Source: Clostridia bacterium (GTDB lineage: Bacteria > Bacillota > Clostridia > Saccharofermentanales > Saccharofermentanaceae). From it: DNA of 64,000 bases. Below the pieces are notes generated by a model. The model had not been told where the DNA came from. It saw only the letters and a list, made by a program, of their open reading frames with translations, and made no database searches. Both the position numbers and the translations under genes were made by a program. The DNA lies in the NCBI GenBank assembly GCA_016287245.1, contig JAEEWG010000012.1, forward strand, positions 22,706 through 86,705, in the 5' to 3' direction. Below, one piece after another: positions 54,690 to 63,358 of the stretch. Position 1 is the first letter of the stretch. Each line of letters starts with the position of its first letter.

Positions 54690-55850
54690 TTATGCCGCGT
54701 ACGGGAAGCGCATTTCATCTCCGTGGAAGCTCAGGTAGATGACTTCGTGGTTTTCTCTGTCCATACCCTGGTAATATCCGTCCCATAGCTCCTTATATCG
54801 ATCGTCGGATGCCTCGAAGGTAAAATGCTTTCTAGTCTGATCTCCGTATGCCGCAAGAGAGTACTCTTCTCTTGGGAAGCTATCGCGCTGCTCACGGACA
54901 TCGTCCGTCATAAGGAAATACTCCAGGCGAATACATTCCGGAGTATCCGTAAGTCCCCAGGTCGGATCCACGTGGTACGAGACGCCATCCAGCGTCACAT
55001 ATACCCAGGAATGGCCTTCTGCCGTTCCGTCGGGATTGTGCAGGGAGCCGGCGATCTCATCGGAGTCCACACCGAGCTGCAAAAGAAGGTAGTTATAAAG
55101 TCCCGCGATCTCATTACAGATGCCCGTTTTCTGGGTAAGCAAGCGATATGGAGACTGCTCGTCCATCTTCTCCAGACAGACCTCATACATATCGTAGTCG
55201 TAGGTATAGGTGGTGGTCATGTACTCGTAAAGCGCCAGCGCCTTCTCGAAGTCGTTATAGTCATCGGAGACGCAGTCGTCCAGGATCGCCACGATCTGGT
55301 TTTTAAAGTCTTGCGCCTTCTTTACGAACTCTTCCTTCGGGATCTTATACTCGATCACGCCTTGTCCGTTCTTCCAGCCCGTCTTCTCGCCTTCGTATGC
55401 GTTACAGATAAAATCTATTCCTACCGGAAAGAACCAGTTCATGAGTCTTCCGAGGATCCATCCGTAGGCTTCCTCGTCGCAGCACTCAAAAGAGTCTTCG
55501 CCGGCCATGGCCGCATCGACAAAGTTGAAGAAGCTGTCGCGGGTCGCTTCGCCGAACTGCTCCAGATACCATTTACTGAAGATATGCGGCTCAAAGGTAT
55601 GGTGTCCATCCACATTCGTATGGATATTCTCATATTTCGGCTCAGGTTCAGTCGTTTCGGTAGGTTCTGTTGTTTCGGAAGTAGTTTCGGAAGCGGCAGT
55701 GCTTTCTTCACTAGAAGAAGAGATCTCCGTTACCGCATCCTCGCTTTTCGTATCCGATACAGATCCTTTTTTCTCGTCACTTTTCTTCCCGCAACCCGAA
55801 AGAACGATCGTGGTGACCAGAAGAATAGATAATAGTTTATGTGTTTTCAT
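54690..55850 (-). CDS. Transglutaminase-like lipoprotein
   Basis: 386 residues. Lipobox LSGC (Cys20), Ser/Thr/Glu stalk with TETTE units, then a transglutaminase-like fold. The triad is Cys in TGICNEIAGLYNYLL, His in AEGHSWVYV and Asp in YHVDPTWG. It probably acts outside the cell as a protease or peptide-linking enzyme. Its position next to the LRR proteins is suggestive of surface assembly. Confidence 0.9.
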   Translation of the reverse strand: MKTHKLLSILLVTTIVLSGCGKKSDEKKGSVSDTKSEDAVTEISSSSEESTAASETTSETTEPTETTEPEPKYENIHTNVDGHHTFEPHIFSKWYLEQFGEATRDSFFNFVDAAMAGEDSFECCDEEAYGWILGRLMNWFFPVGIDFICNAYEGEKTGWKNGQGVIEYKIPKEEFVKKAQDFKNQIVAILDDCVSDDYNDFEKALALYEYMTTTYTYDYDMYEVCLEKMDEQSPYRLLTQKTGICNEIAGLYNYLLLQLGVDSDEIAGSLHNPDGTAEGHSWVYVTLDGVSYHVDPTWGLTDTPECIRLEYFLMTDDVREQRDSFPREEYSLAAYGDQTRKHFTFEASDDRYKELWDGYYQGMDRENHEVIYLSFHGDEMRFPYAA

Positions 55851-55934
55851 GTTCGCTCTTTCCTTTCTTTACATCCCCATTTAGGTCATGGGGTATTCTA
55901 GCACGGGGAAAGTGCGGTGCGGATAACTATTCCG

Positions 55935-56822
55935 TCATTTTGATCGCGAATTCCTAAGCTTTTCATTAGCCCAATTGTCGGCTGCTTTCTCATCCTCTTC
56001 CGTTGTCTCGCCTTCTTTTGTGACGTGACCAAGTATAATGTGTCCCAGCTCGTGAAAAAGCCCGAATCGGAATTCATCTGCATTTTCAATGTCAGAGGCA
56101 AGACCTACCACTATGTGATTCCCGTCTATAAATGTAACACCTTTTAGAAATGATCCTTTCAAATACGGAATGAGCGCAAGCGCGATACCGTTTTCTGCCA
56201 GTTTCTTGATTAGTTTTGTATCGGATGCGGAAGTTCTTTTTCTTGTTAATTTGACTATCTCTGGTAATTCTTCCTGTAACCCTTTTAAGTCAATGGTTGA
56301 TGTGCTTATGTCCCGGGCTTTGATCTTCGCCTGCTGCGCCCATGCGACAAGCGCCAGATCACTTTTATCCGTTAACTTAAGTCTTCGGCAGGTGATCTTC
56401 GTGATCTGCTGTTTCTCCAAAAGGCCAAGCTTCACTATTTCAAAATATCTCCGTAGATTACTGACTTTTTCCGACTCACTTCTGGTCACCGGTACCCATC
56501 CATATTCCGCCATATCTTTATATGGAAGTTTTTTCGCCAGTTCTTTATCAGAATCCATGGTATTCTCAGACTCTGCTTTGATAATCTTCTCGCGGTAAAT
56601 AGCCTCAAGATTATTCCAGAATTTCGCCGGCACACCCAACACAGTTTCCAAACGGATAGCCATATCCGGTGTAAGCTGCACATCACCATTAATGAGTTTG
56701 CTGATGTGCTTCTCCGACATATCCATTCGTGCGGCAAACTCTTTCTGGCTCATACATCTATCGCTCAACTGCTCCTTGATAGTTGCTCCCGGTGGTATAG
56801 CTATATAGGTCCTGCTTCTCAT
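55935..56822 (-). CDS. XRE regulator fused to ImmA/IrrE metallopeptidase (HigA-type)
   Basis: 295 residues. N-terminal helix-turn-helix (MSQKEFAARMDMSEKHISKLINGD) of the VapI/HigA type, and a C-terminal ImmA/IrrE zinc peptidase with HELGH in FRFGLFHELGHIILGH. Such fusions sense stress and clear a repressor or antitoxin. No HigB toxin gene is adjacent. Two palindromes lie upstream. Confidence 0.9.
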   Translation of the reverse strand: MRSRTYIAIPPGATIKEQLSDRCMSQKEFAARMDMSEKHISKLINGDVQLTPDMAIRLETVLGVPAKFWNNLEAIYREKIIKAESENTMDSDKELAKKLPYKDMAEYGWVPVTRSESEKVSNLRRYFEIVKLGLLEKQQITKITCRRLKLTDKSDLALVAWAQQAKIKARDISTSTIDLKGLQEELPEIVKLTRKRTSASDTKLIKKLAENGIALALIPYLKGSFLKGVTFIDGNHIVVGLASDIENADEFRFGLFHELGHIILGHVTKEGETTEEDEKAADNWANEKLRNSRSK

Positions 56823-56860
56823 ATTTCTTCCCCCTCAGTGCCTATTATGCTCACAACAAA

Positions 56861-56938
56861 ATTAACCTCTTTGGTAAATATATCTTCTCACCAAGCAGGA
56901 ATAAATGTCAACATCAAATTTACCTCGCAGGTAAATTT
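56861..56938 (-). promoter_or_regulatory. Paired palindromic operators upstream of the XRE-ImmA gene
   Basis: 56916-56938 is a perfect inverted repeat with 10-bp arms AAATTTACCT and a 3-bp centre. 56861-56879 is a related, imperfect copy (ATTAACC / GGTAAAT). A TTGACA box lies between them on the minus strand. This indicates autorepression. Confidence 0.7.
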
Positions 56939-56982
56939 CCATAGCGAGCAGATTTCTAATTCTCTGATTTGTCTGATGAGGA

Positions 56983-57750
56983 CTATTTCTCTTCACCCTC
57001 AAGATCACAGCGCAGGGAGTTCGGCACGCCCCGGGGACCCCGGATCGCGAAGATCCCGTACTCCTCCCCGAGCTTTTTGAAGGTAAATTCATCCCTGCGG
57101 TAGCGTTTGATCAGGCGGATCGACATGAGAGAACGGATAGTCAGGTTCTTATCTTTATAGTCATATGGAATGTCGGTCTTTAAGACCTTGCACTTATAAA
57201 GAATCGCGGAGACCGGCGCACCCACATACATATAGACAGTATCTCCCGTATTGATGCCTGCGCCCTGCTTCCAGTCGATAACATCGTCTTTAGAAAAAGC
57301 CGCCTCCACGTCGTAGTACTTCGGGTTGGCCGGTATGATCCATGCCTTGGCGGGACGCTCCTTCTTCTTTCGTCTTCCGGGAAGGGTCGCCTCAAAGCTA
57401 ACAGAAAGAAGATCCTGCACTCTTTCTTCCGGTACTGTCCCGTCGAGAAGCACTGTGATCCAGTGCATCTTATTCATGTGATAGGCGGGCATGATCCCTT
57501 CTTCGTGCAACACGATATCGCGAAGAAGGATGTCGTCGATCTTAAGGTTCATGACAGAGATCACTTCCTTGCTGGAAAGACCGATCGTCTCTTTTCGAAG
57601 ATCCATGATCAGTGCGAACCACTTCTTATTCTCCCGATGACGGAATACCGCACTGGTACTATCTCCCTCCCAGGGAAACTCCGGATCCACCGCGTACTGA
57701 TCTGAGATATACTTCGTGATACGATCTCTTAGATTTGCTTTCTTTCCCAT
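56983..57750 (-). CDS. YjbR/MmcQ domain fused to an EVE/PUA-like domain
   Basis: 255 residues. Residues 1-115 match the YjbR/DUF419 fold (NKKWFALIMDL; MNKMHWITVLLDG). Residues ~135-245 look like an EVE/PUA-type domain (WIIPANPKYYDVEAAFSKDD; GDTVYMYVGAPVSAILYKC) that reads modified bases. It could bind modified DNA or RNA. No restriction genes are close. Confidence 0.82.
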   Translation of the reverse strand: MGKKANLRDRITKYISDQYAVDPEFPWEGDSTSAVFRHRENKKWFALIMDLRKETIGLSSKEVISVMNLKIDDILLRDIVLHEEGIMPAYHMNKMHWITVLLDGTVPEERVQDLLSVSFEATLPGRRKKKERPAKAWIIPANPKYYDVEAAFSKDDVIDWKQGAGINTGDTVYMYVGAPVSAILYKCKVLKTDIPYDYKDKNLTIRSLMSIRLIKRYRRDEFTFKKLGEEYGIFAIRGPRGVPNSLRCDLEGEEK

Positions 57751-57787
57751 CTTCTTATTCTCCCGTTTAACTTCATCGTCTCTTAAA

Positions 57788-57904
57788 TTGACGTCATCCC
57801 GCGAGGATGATACAATACAAGCAAGAGAGCACAGTCTGCGCGGACAGTTGCCTATGAATATGAATTAATCACCCATTCGGCTTCCTAATCCATAATGGGT
57901 GATT
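57788..57904 (+). ncRNA. Small RNA of a degraded type I toxin-antitoxin-like locus
   Basis: Promoter TTGACG (57788-57793), 17 bp, TACAAT (57811-57816). The RNA body has GAGCACAGTC...GTTGCC and ends in a terminator (57867-57877 with 57894-57904). It is homologous to the RNA at 62031-62153, but the opposite toxin gene survives only as its last nine codons. The rest of 57751-58162 holds A/T-rich sequence related to 62345-62390. Confidence 0.6.
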
Positions 57905-57907
57905 TGT

Positions 57908-57940
57908 TTATTTGCGCTTATATCTCTCGTCGAGGTACGC
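57908..57940 (-). pseudogene. C-terminal remnant of a type I toxin gene
   Basis: Encodes AYLDERYKRK and stop, matching the tail AYLDEKYKRK of the peptide at 62151-62267. The upstream part of the gene has been deleted. Confidence 0.6.
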
Positions 57941-58088
57941 CCCCGCACACATTATATTACAAAAGGAACATATTTTCTACTATATTCCCAGCAAAATTCG
58001 AGCGAAAAAGAAACTCGGCACGTGATTAGCAGATGCTCGTTTGCGACGTCATTAACACTTCGCACTTTCTCCTGGAGAACCCATAGAC

Positions 58089-58118
58089 AAAGCCCGCCGG
58101 AAATCCGACGGGCTCTTT
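58089..58118 (-). terminator. Terminator of the 58163-58789 lipoprotein gene
   Basis: GAGCCCGTCGG and CCGGCGGGCTTT arms with a short loop; a weak T tract follows on the minus strand. Confidence 0.7.
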
Positions 58119-58162
58119 GCTTTTGGGTGTATAAGAAGCAGCTAAACAACTGATCTTTTTCT

Positions 58163-58789
58163 TTATGTCATACTTCTTATCAGGGACGAACCGGCGTAGT
58201 ATTCAGTATCGAAGGCTTCTTCCTCCCAGGTTTTGAAATACTCCAGTGTATCCTTATCCTCTACGCTGGTGCGGAAGGAATACTGAGTACCACTCTCGCT
58301 TTGCGCCTGAATGAGGAACCCGTTGTCCTTGGTTCTTTCCATACGGCTGATCTTATCTGCACGATCCATGACAAACTTATCGTCTTCCAGGTGTCCGTAC
58401 TGGATCTCCTCGTCCGTAAACTGCACATAGTATCTCGGAGCATCTTCACCAATCGATATGCTATGCCACAAACCGTCTAAGGTTGCTGTATCAGTTTCCG
58501 TCGAAGGATTCTGCAGAGCCTGTTCTTTTTTATCTTCAGTAGTCTTAGCGTCCGTTGCCGCCTTTGTATCTTCCTTGGTCACCGGCTTGACTTCTGATTC
58601 TGCCTTTTCAGAATCCGTATTCACGGAGACCGGAGAATCTTTTTGGGCAGTATCTTCTGTTTCCAGGACGATGCTCGTGGCCTCTTTCCTGCTTTCTTTT
58701 CCTTTCGTAGTTCCTTCTGAATCATTACCACATCCGGCAAGTCCGAAGACCAGCATCGCCGAAAGTAATACTGCAATTGTCTTTTTCAT
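58163..58789 (-). CDS. Lipoprotein of unknown function
   Basis: 208 residues from the ATG behind GAAAGG. Lipobox GLAGC, a Lys/Glu/Thr-rich linker of ~75 residues, then a ~110-residue beta-rich domain (TLDGLWHSISIGEDAPRYYV) that looks like a lipocalin-style small barrel. No firm family. Confidence 0.75.
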   Translation of the reverse strand: MKKTIAVLLSAMLVFGLAGCGNDSEGTTKGKESRKEATSIVLETEDTAQKDSPVSVNTDSEKAESEVKPVTKEDTKAATDAKTTEDKKEQALQNPSTETDTATLDGLWHSISIGEDAPRYYVQFTDEEIQYGHLEDDKFVMDRADKISRMERTKDNGFLIQAQSESGTQYSFRTSVEDKDTLEYFKTWEEEAFDTEYYAGSSLIRSMT

Positions 58790-58975
58790 GTTTTTTCCTT
58801 TCACAAAGTAAGATTAACTTCAACCGAAAAGCACCTTGCTGCAAGCACATTCAGGTTAGCTAGATTCTACCATCGGCTCTTTGTCACCAAGTGAAAGATG
58901 GGTTATATTACAGTATTGAAATAATGAGGCATGATAACGATGATTCCAGCATCCTCGTCAAATTCGGAATGCATT

Positions 58976-59440
58976 CTACCGCTTATGCACGATCCAGTCG
59001 TTTCCTTCGACGGTATATTGGAATTCACTGTATTCGTCATTTAGCATGACATCGATAAGATCCTGGAAGTCTTCCACCAGATTGACGTTCGGAAGATCCT
59101 TCTTTTCGACCCAGTGCATCTTGCCCTCGTCGGAGGATACGATTTCTCCTTCAAAAGAACTGGTCTCATAGAGGAACACGAGATACCGTCCATTTCTATA
59201 GTCTCCGTCCTTTAGCGGGAACTGTTTAATGCCGCAAAGTTTCGGTGAACGGATCGTAAGTCCGGTCTCTTCTTTCATCTCACGGATCACGGCCTCGACG
59301 ATGGATTCGCCGGGCTCCACATGCCCGCCCGGAAGCGTATATCCTTTCCAGTCATCACTCACACGATCCTGAAGAAGATAGCGTTCCTCATCGTGGATCA
59401 GGCATAAAACCGTCAGTTCCGCATTTTCCGTTCTACTCAT
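58976..59440 (-). CDS. Nudix hydrolase (MutT/YtkD-like)
   Basis: 154 residues from the ATG behind AAAGGAG. The Nudix box runs from GGHVEPGESIVEAVIREMK to EETG. It probably sanitises oxidised or modified nucleoside diphosphates and triphosphates. Last gene of the 61945-58976 operon. Confidence 0.92.
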   Translation of the reverse strand: MSRTENAELTVLCLIHDEERYLLQDRVSDDWKGYTLPGGHVEPGESIVEAVIREMKEETGLTIRSPKLCGIKQFPLKDGDYRNGRYLVFLYETSSFEGEIVSSDEGKMHWVEKKDLPNVNLVEDFQDLIDVMLNDEYSEFQYTVEGNDWIVHKR

Positions 59441-59450
59441 GGACTCTCCT

Positions 59451-59810
59451 TTACCCCTTCTGTTTTCCGCCGATGCCCCAGTTTTCAAGAGGCGGTTCCT
59501 GGATCACGATAAAGACGTCCGAAGGATCGATCGAAAGCCTTTCTTTCAGAAACTCCGTTATTCTCTCGATCAGATCTTTCTTCTGCTCCTTAGATCTTCC
59601 GGGAAACAGATCGATCTTTATGATCATAAACGCATCGGTCTTAAACGACGGGAATTCAAAATTCTCCCGGTCATATTCCGTGATCCGCTGAAATCTGTCC
59701 CATTCCTCGATCCCGATCGCATCGACCAATCCCTGATGGATACAGTCAAAAACGGTCTTCTTATACTCCGGGGATCTCCCCGCTAACATTTCTACACTAA
59801 CTAACGGCAT
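59451..59810 (-). CDS. 4-oxalocrotonate tautomerase-family protein
   Basis: 119 residues, Tautomerase_2 type, with Pro2 as catalytic base (MPLVSVEMLAGRS) and conserved VFIVIQEPPLENWGIGG. It overlaps the APH-GNAT gene by ten bases. The substrate is unknown. Confidence 0.88.
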   Translation of the reverse strand: MPLVSVEMLAGRSPEYKKTVFDCIHQGLVDAIGIEEWDRFQRITEYDRENFEFPSFKTDAFMIIKIDLFPGRSKEQKKDLIERITEFLKERLSIDPSDVFIVIQEPPLENWGIGGKQKG

Positions 59811-61420
59811 ATATATTCCTTTCCTGTAAGAAGTCCCGCCATCTTCCAGCCGGCGCGGTTTTTAAGGAAGTTTTCTTTTTCCGGTGAAAACCCAAGATCA
59901 GTATACACCTTACACGCGAGCCATGTATTCGTCTGCGTGTGGATCTTCGTGCGCGTATACCCAAGGTCTTTCATGATATGAAGCACATGCGTGATCAGCG
60001 GCTTGGAAAGACCCTTTCCCTGTGCTTCTTTCTTTATGCCCACCCAGTGAAGCTGCCCTTCGGTCGGATCCGCATTTCCGTGGATATCGTAGAATGCTGT
60101 CGCGGTCGCGATCTTCTCTCCCGCTTCGTTTTCGATGAAGACCATCCTGCCGGGAAGTTCCGCTTCTCTTCCTCCGTAGTAGCGTGCCCAGCATGTCTCC
60201 CCGTGTTCCTTACTTAAGACCTCTCCGGCCGATAGTTCGATGTCGATCCATGCCTCTTTATCCCCGTGTCGGTAGTTTACGAAACGGTATCCTTCCGGCA
60301 GCTCATATTCCGGAAGATCAGTGAGTTCTCCTTCGAAAATAAGGTCGATATAGCAGAGCCGGTCATCGTGGGTCATATATCTCGAAGGATCCGGTGCAGG
60401 AAGATTTTCCAGGACCTTTTTTACCTCCCCTTCGATGTCATGGAGGTACTTTATCCTGCCGATCGTATTTCGTACTTCTTCTTCGCCCAGGCGGATCTCT
60501 TCTTCCCGATCGCTTTCCATCCCCAGGGCACGCCGGAGATTATATTCCAGCCATCCCACCCAGGAATATGCGATGCCGAATAGATCCTCATACGAACGGA
60601 ATCCGTTGTCATAGGCGTGAAGATACCCGCAGAAAAAAGATCCCAGATTTCCGTGAAGGAAGTTTTTCTCCACCGTCCCCGACCACTGCAGCGCAAGGTC
60701 CAGTACTGTGGCGATCGGGTTTCCGCGGTTTAAGCATTCCAGATCGATCACATGGGCTTCGCCGTCATACCACATGACATTTTTCGGATCCATATCTCCG
60801 TTATCGATGGCGCGCATCGCCGGAAGACTTTCTCGCGCACGGTTTAATTCCTCCTGCGCTGTTTCCAGAAGCTCCAGGTTCTCTTTAAGATCCAGCACGA
60901 TGGGGCTTTCTTTTTCTTCTGCGATCTGAAGATATTCCTGAAAATCAACATCGCTTTTTTCCGGTTCTTCCGGTTCCACATTCTGTGCATCGATGCCATG
61001 CATCCGCCCCAGGATCTCTCCGGCCGTATAGCACTGCTCAGATGAGATCGCATGCGGATCAGTGATCCGCCCTTCCTGCCAGCGATAGAGATAGAAATAT
61101 CGACCCTCAAGAGAGAGCATCTTCTTTCCGTCAAATGTAAGTGCCGGGACGATGGGAAGGCCATTTTCTTCCAATATCTGTTCCAGATCTTCTGCAACGG
61201 CATAGTTCTCCATAACACCAGGGCGCTTCATGATCTCCGGATTTAAGGATTTGAGCGCATAGGTACCGGATTCCGTCTGCACTTTATACATCTTGTGCAT
61301 CAGGCCCCCGGATACCGGTTCGATCGAACCTTTTATCTCTCCCAATCCGCATCGTTTACATAGAGCGGATGCAGATTCCATTATCTCGTTCAACTTTTTC
61401 TCCTCTTTTCCAGCTTTCAT
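59801..61420 (-). CDS. Phosphotransferase (APH-like) fused to a GNAT acetyltransferase
   Basis: 539 residues. Residues 1-~350 have an aminoglycoside-phosphotransferase/choline-kinase fold, with the catalytic loop DNGDMDPKNVMW and the metal site VIDLECL. Residues ~375-539 are a GNAT domain (QLHWVGIKKEAQGKGLSKPLI). The order is opposite to the known AAC(6')-APH(2'') fusion. It may modify one small molecule twice; resistance is possible but unproven. Confidence 0.85.
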   Translation of the reverse strand: MKAGKEEKKLNEIMESASALCKRCGLGEIKGSIEPVSGGLMHKMYKVQTESGTYALKSLNPEIMKRPGVMENYAVAEDLEQILEENGLPIVPALTFDGKKMLSLEGRYFYLYRWQEGRITDPHAISSEQCYTAGEILGRMHGIDAQNVEPEEPEKSDVDFQEYLQIAEEKESPIVLDLKENLELLETAQEELNRARESLPAMRAIDNGDMDPKNVMWYDGEAHVIDLECLNRGNPIATVLDLALQWSGTVEKNFLHGNLGSFFCGYLHAYDNGFRSYEDLFGIAYSWVGWLEYNLRRALGMESDREEEIRLGEEEVRNTIGRIKYLHDIEGEVKKVLENLPAPDPSRYMTHDDRLCYIDLIFEGELTDLPEYELPEGYRFVNYRHGDKEAWIDIELSAGEVLSKEHGETCWARYYGGREAELPGRMVFIENEAGEKIATATAFYDIHGNADPTEGQLHWVGIKKEAQGKGLSKPLITHVLHIMKDLGYTRTKIHTQTNTWLACKVYTDLGFSPEKENFLKNRAGWKMAGLLTGKEYICR

Positions 61421-61945
61421 TTACAGCTGTACTTTTCCTTTTCTATATCTTCCGAAAAAGATCCCGTCATCGACATATTTTTCTGTCTCGGATACCCACA
61501 TGGGAAACTCCCCTTTTTGCAGGATCGTCTGTCCGTTCAGCATCCCTGTATGAAAAGAGATGTGCCGGAACTGCCGCAGTATCAGTTCTAATCTCGTATA
61601 TCTGCTTCCTTCTGGCTTTTCGGAAAGCATCTCGTCTGTCAGTGTATCAAGATATGCATATGTCTTTTTCTCGATCTCATCGAGATACTGTAAAAGCTGC
61701 TCATCGGTAAGCACCGCATCGCAGGGCTTTTCCGGATCATCCATTCCCTCTACGTGAAAAGAAGGCTCTTCGTAGTCGAATGGATTGATGAACCACTTAT
61801 CTGCGGAGTGAAGTGCGTGATAGACCCATCTCCAGCACGGCGCACCATAGCAGATCGCGTCCCGGTCATAGGTCTGGATTGAGGACCGGATATTCAGAAA
61901 ATTCGGCTTCACTGTTTGTTTTATTATCTTACAGAGATCATTCAT
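61421..61945 (-). CDS. DinB-family metalloprotein
   Basis: 174 residues from the ATG behind GAAGGGGAG. Four-helix bundle with putative metal histidines in HALHSADKWF and RQFRHISFHTGM. DinB-like proteins include thiol-dependent transferases. Its stop directly precedes the start of the APH-GNAT gene. Confidence 0.85.
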   Translation of the reverse strand: MNDLCKIIKQTVKPNFLNIRSSIQTYDRDAICYGAPCWRWVYHALHSADKWFINPFDYEEPSFHVEGMDDPEKPCDAVLTDEQLLQYLDEIEKKTYAYLDTLTDEMLSEKPEGSRYTRLELILRQFRHISFHTGMLNGQTILQKGEFPMWVSETEKYVDDGIFFGRYRKGKVQL

Positions 61946-62030
61946 AACACATCTCCCCTTCACATATCAGTTAACTGCATTATAGCATTCACGATGTGAA
62001 TGAATTGGTCTCGTTAGTATAAGAGTCAAA

Positions 62031-62153
62031 TTGACGATTCTATATGGCGATGATAAAATACAAGCAGAAGAGCACAATCCGCGAGGATGGTTGCCTTAAA
62101 TAGTTAATATCTAACCACTCTAAGGACGGTCAATCCAATTAGGGTGGTTTTTA
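62031..62153 (+). ncRNA. Antitoxin-type small RNA convergent with a toxin peptide gene
   Basis: Promoter TTGACG (62031-62036), 17 bp, TAAAAT (62054-62059). The RNA runs from about 62066 to a terminator (62113-62123 with 62139-62149) that overlaps the stop codon of the opposite toxin gene. The 5' part (GAGCACAATCCGC...GTTGCC) resembles the 5' part of the toxin transcript itself. Convergent transcription into a shared terminator is the arrangement of par/Fst and txpA/RatA type I systems. Confidence 0.65.
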
Positions 62154-62267
62154 TTTGCGCTTATACTTCTCGTCGAGGTATGCAAACAGCTTCAAAACGA
62201 GTGCAACTACACTAATCATCAAACTGATGATGGCAATTACGATCGAAACGATCTCAAAACTTGTCAT
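62151..62267 (-). CDS. Type I toxin-like hydrophobic peptide
   Basis: 38 residues: a short polar start (MTSFEIVS), one long membrane helix (IVIAIISLMISVVALVLKLF) and a charged tail (AYLDEKYKRK). This is the design of holin-like/Fst-type toxins. AAAGGGGGG ribosome site; TATAAT-type -10 at 62353-62358. The leader of ~80 bases is long for such a short gene, as expected for RNA control. Confidence 0.68.
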   Translation of the reverse strand: MTSFEIVSIVIAIISLMISVVALVLKLFAYLDEKYKRK

Positions 62268-62523
62268 AAAGCATCCCCCCTTTCCTGGACTATCCCCGTA
62301 GGGACGCAAGAAATGGAGGCAACCGCCCATTTAGCAGACTGTGCTCATACATATTATATTGTGAGGCGAACATACTCTCTATATTTTATAAGCGTTATAT
62401 CGAGAAAAATGCAGCGCTGTACTTTGATAACAACTAACTGCTTTATAGCATTCAAAAGGGCTATGAACTGGTCCGTTATTATAACAAGAGGAATATTTCA
62501 ATGTTGCGGTTTGTTGGGCAAGC

Positions 62524-62553
62524 AAAAGGCCACGATCCAAAAGGATCATGGTC
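62524..62553 (-). terminator. Terminator after the 23-residue peptide gene
   Basis: GACCATGATCC and GGATCGTGGCC arms with a 4-base loop and a T tract on the minus strand. Confidence 0.65.
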
Positions 62554-62623
62554 TTAAGCAAAGCACTCGAAATATAACGCAAACATCATTTTCTTACTTT
62601 CCCGGAGGATCCTTTAGCAGAGA

Positions 62624-62695
62624 TCATTTGTAGGTCTTCATCCACTTCCAAATTCCGGAGCAGAAAATATACAAGAAAACCAAAACGTAGGTCAT
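62624..62695 (-). CDS. Possible 23-residue membrane peptide
   Basis: MTYVLVFLYIFCSGIWKWMK plus a three-residue tail, behind a GGGGGTG ribosome site and followed 70 bases later by a terminator. It looks like a small hydrophobic toxin or regulatory peptide. No family match and no clear promoter, so tentative. Confidence 0.4.
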   Translation of the reverse strand: MTYVLVFLYIFCSGIWKWMKTYK

Positions 62696-62821
62696 ACTGA
62701 CACCCCCTGTTCTATACGATTCAAGCCTTTTCAGGCGACCTGTTGTTCTTTGTTAACTCAATTATCCCAAAACATCTGTCCAAATATACGGCCTACATCG
62801 CATGCGGCGAACAGTTTTACA

Positions 62822-62993
62822 TTGAGATTTACCTTCCGCTGTTATATAATGAGATTAGCCTATAAAGAGTGCGCGAGAGACAAGCTCGTTGACCGCACAG
62901 CAACCTGCAATAGTAAGGTGCTAAAGCTTGACCGATGGGTGGATAATGATGATTATGCTCAAGATCTCCCGTCGGTAACGATGGGAGTTTTTT
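62822..62993 (+). promoter_or_regulatory. Promoter and S-box-like (SAM-I family) riboswitch with terminator
   Basis: Promoter TTGAGA (62822-62827), 17 bp, TATAAT (62845-62850). P1 is 62857-62863 with 62935-62940. P2 is GTGCG/CGCAC (62869-62873, 62894-62898) and CGAG/CTCG (62874-62877, 62885-62888). The P2 loop CAAGC (62881-62885) pairs with GCTTG (62926-62930), a pseudoknot. Core GCAACC and AAGGTGCTAA form P3. P4 is absent (4 bases between pseudoknot and P1). A terminator (62966-62974/62979-62987, T6) follows. The core matches the S-box family; ligand identity is inferred. Confidence 0.72.
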
Positions 62994-63037
62994 ATTCACT
63001 CTTTCAGGCAAGAAAATATTCAAGGAGGAGTGATCAT

Positions 63038-63358
63038 ATGCGTTCACTAAAACCACTGATTGAAAAGAACAAGAAGGTTTGGTTCTACTGTGAAACCGAG
63101 GAACTCCAGAATAGATTCCTGGAGCAGGCAGAGGAAGAAGGGCTCGTCACCATGAGTGGTGAAAACCCGACTTCTCTTTCTCTCCAGCATTTTTATGGAA
63201 TCAACGGAGATGGGACAATGGGATACATCTCCCATTTCATCTGGCTTAAGTCTTTCCATGCAGATAACAAAGATATCCTGCGGATTGACTATGACCGGTT
63301 CATCTCCGGTGAAGATGACTACATCAGTCATATCCCTCACATGGAGCGAGTCAGTTGA
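63038..63358 (+). CDS. Small protein of unknown function under riboswitch control
   Basis: 106 residues from the ATG behind AAGGAGGAG. Mixed alpha/beta, soluble, with NKKVWFYCETEELQNRFLEQ near the start. Not recognised. It is the only gene between the S-box-like leader and the next terminator. If the riboswitch is real, the protein belongs to a SAM-, methionine- or sulfur-linked function not yet described. Confidence 0.75.
   Translation: MRSLKPLIEKNKKVWFYCETEELQNRFLEQAEEEGLVTMSGENPTSLSLQHFYGINGDGTMGYISHFIWLKSFHADNKDILRIDYDRFISGEDDYISHIPHMERVS

Noticed and set aside
55935..56822. Complete HigBA toxin-antitoxin module
   Set aside because: The HigA/ImmA-type protein is present but no HigB-like toxin gene lies on either side.
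62313..62633. 106-codon plus-strand frame
   Set aside because: Overlaps the toxin promoter and the terminator of a minus-strand transcript, has no ribosome site, and its composition does not look coding.
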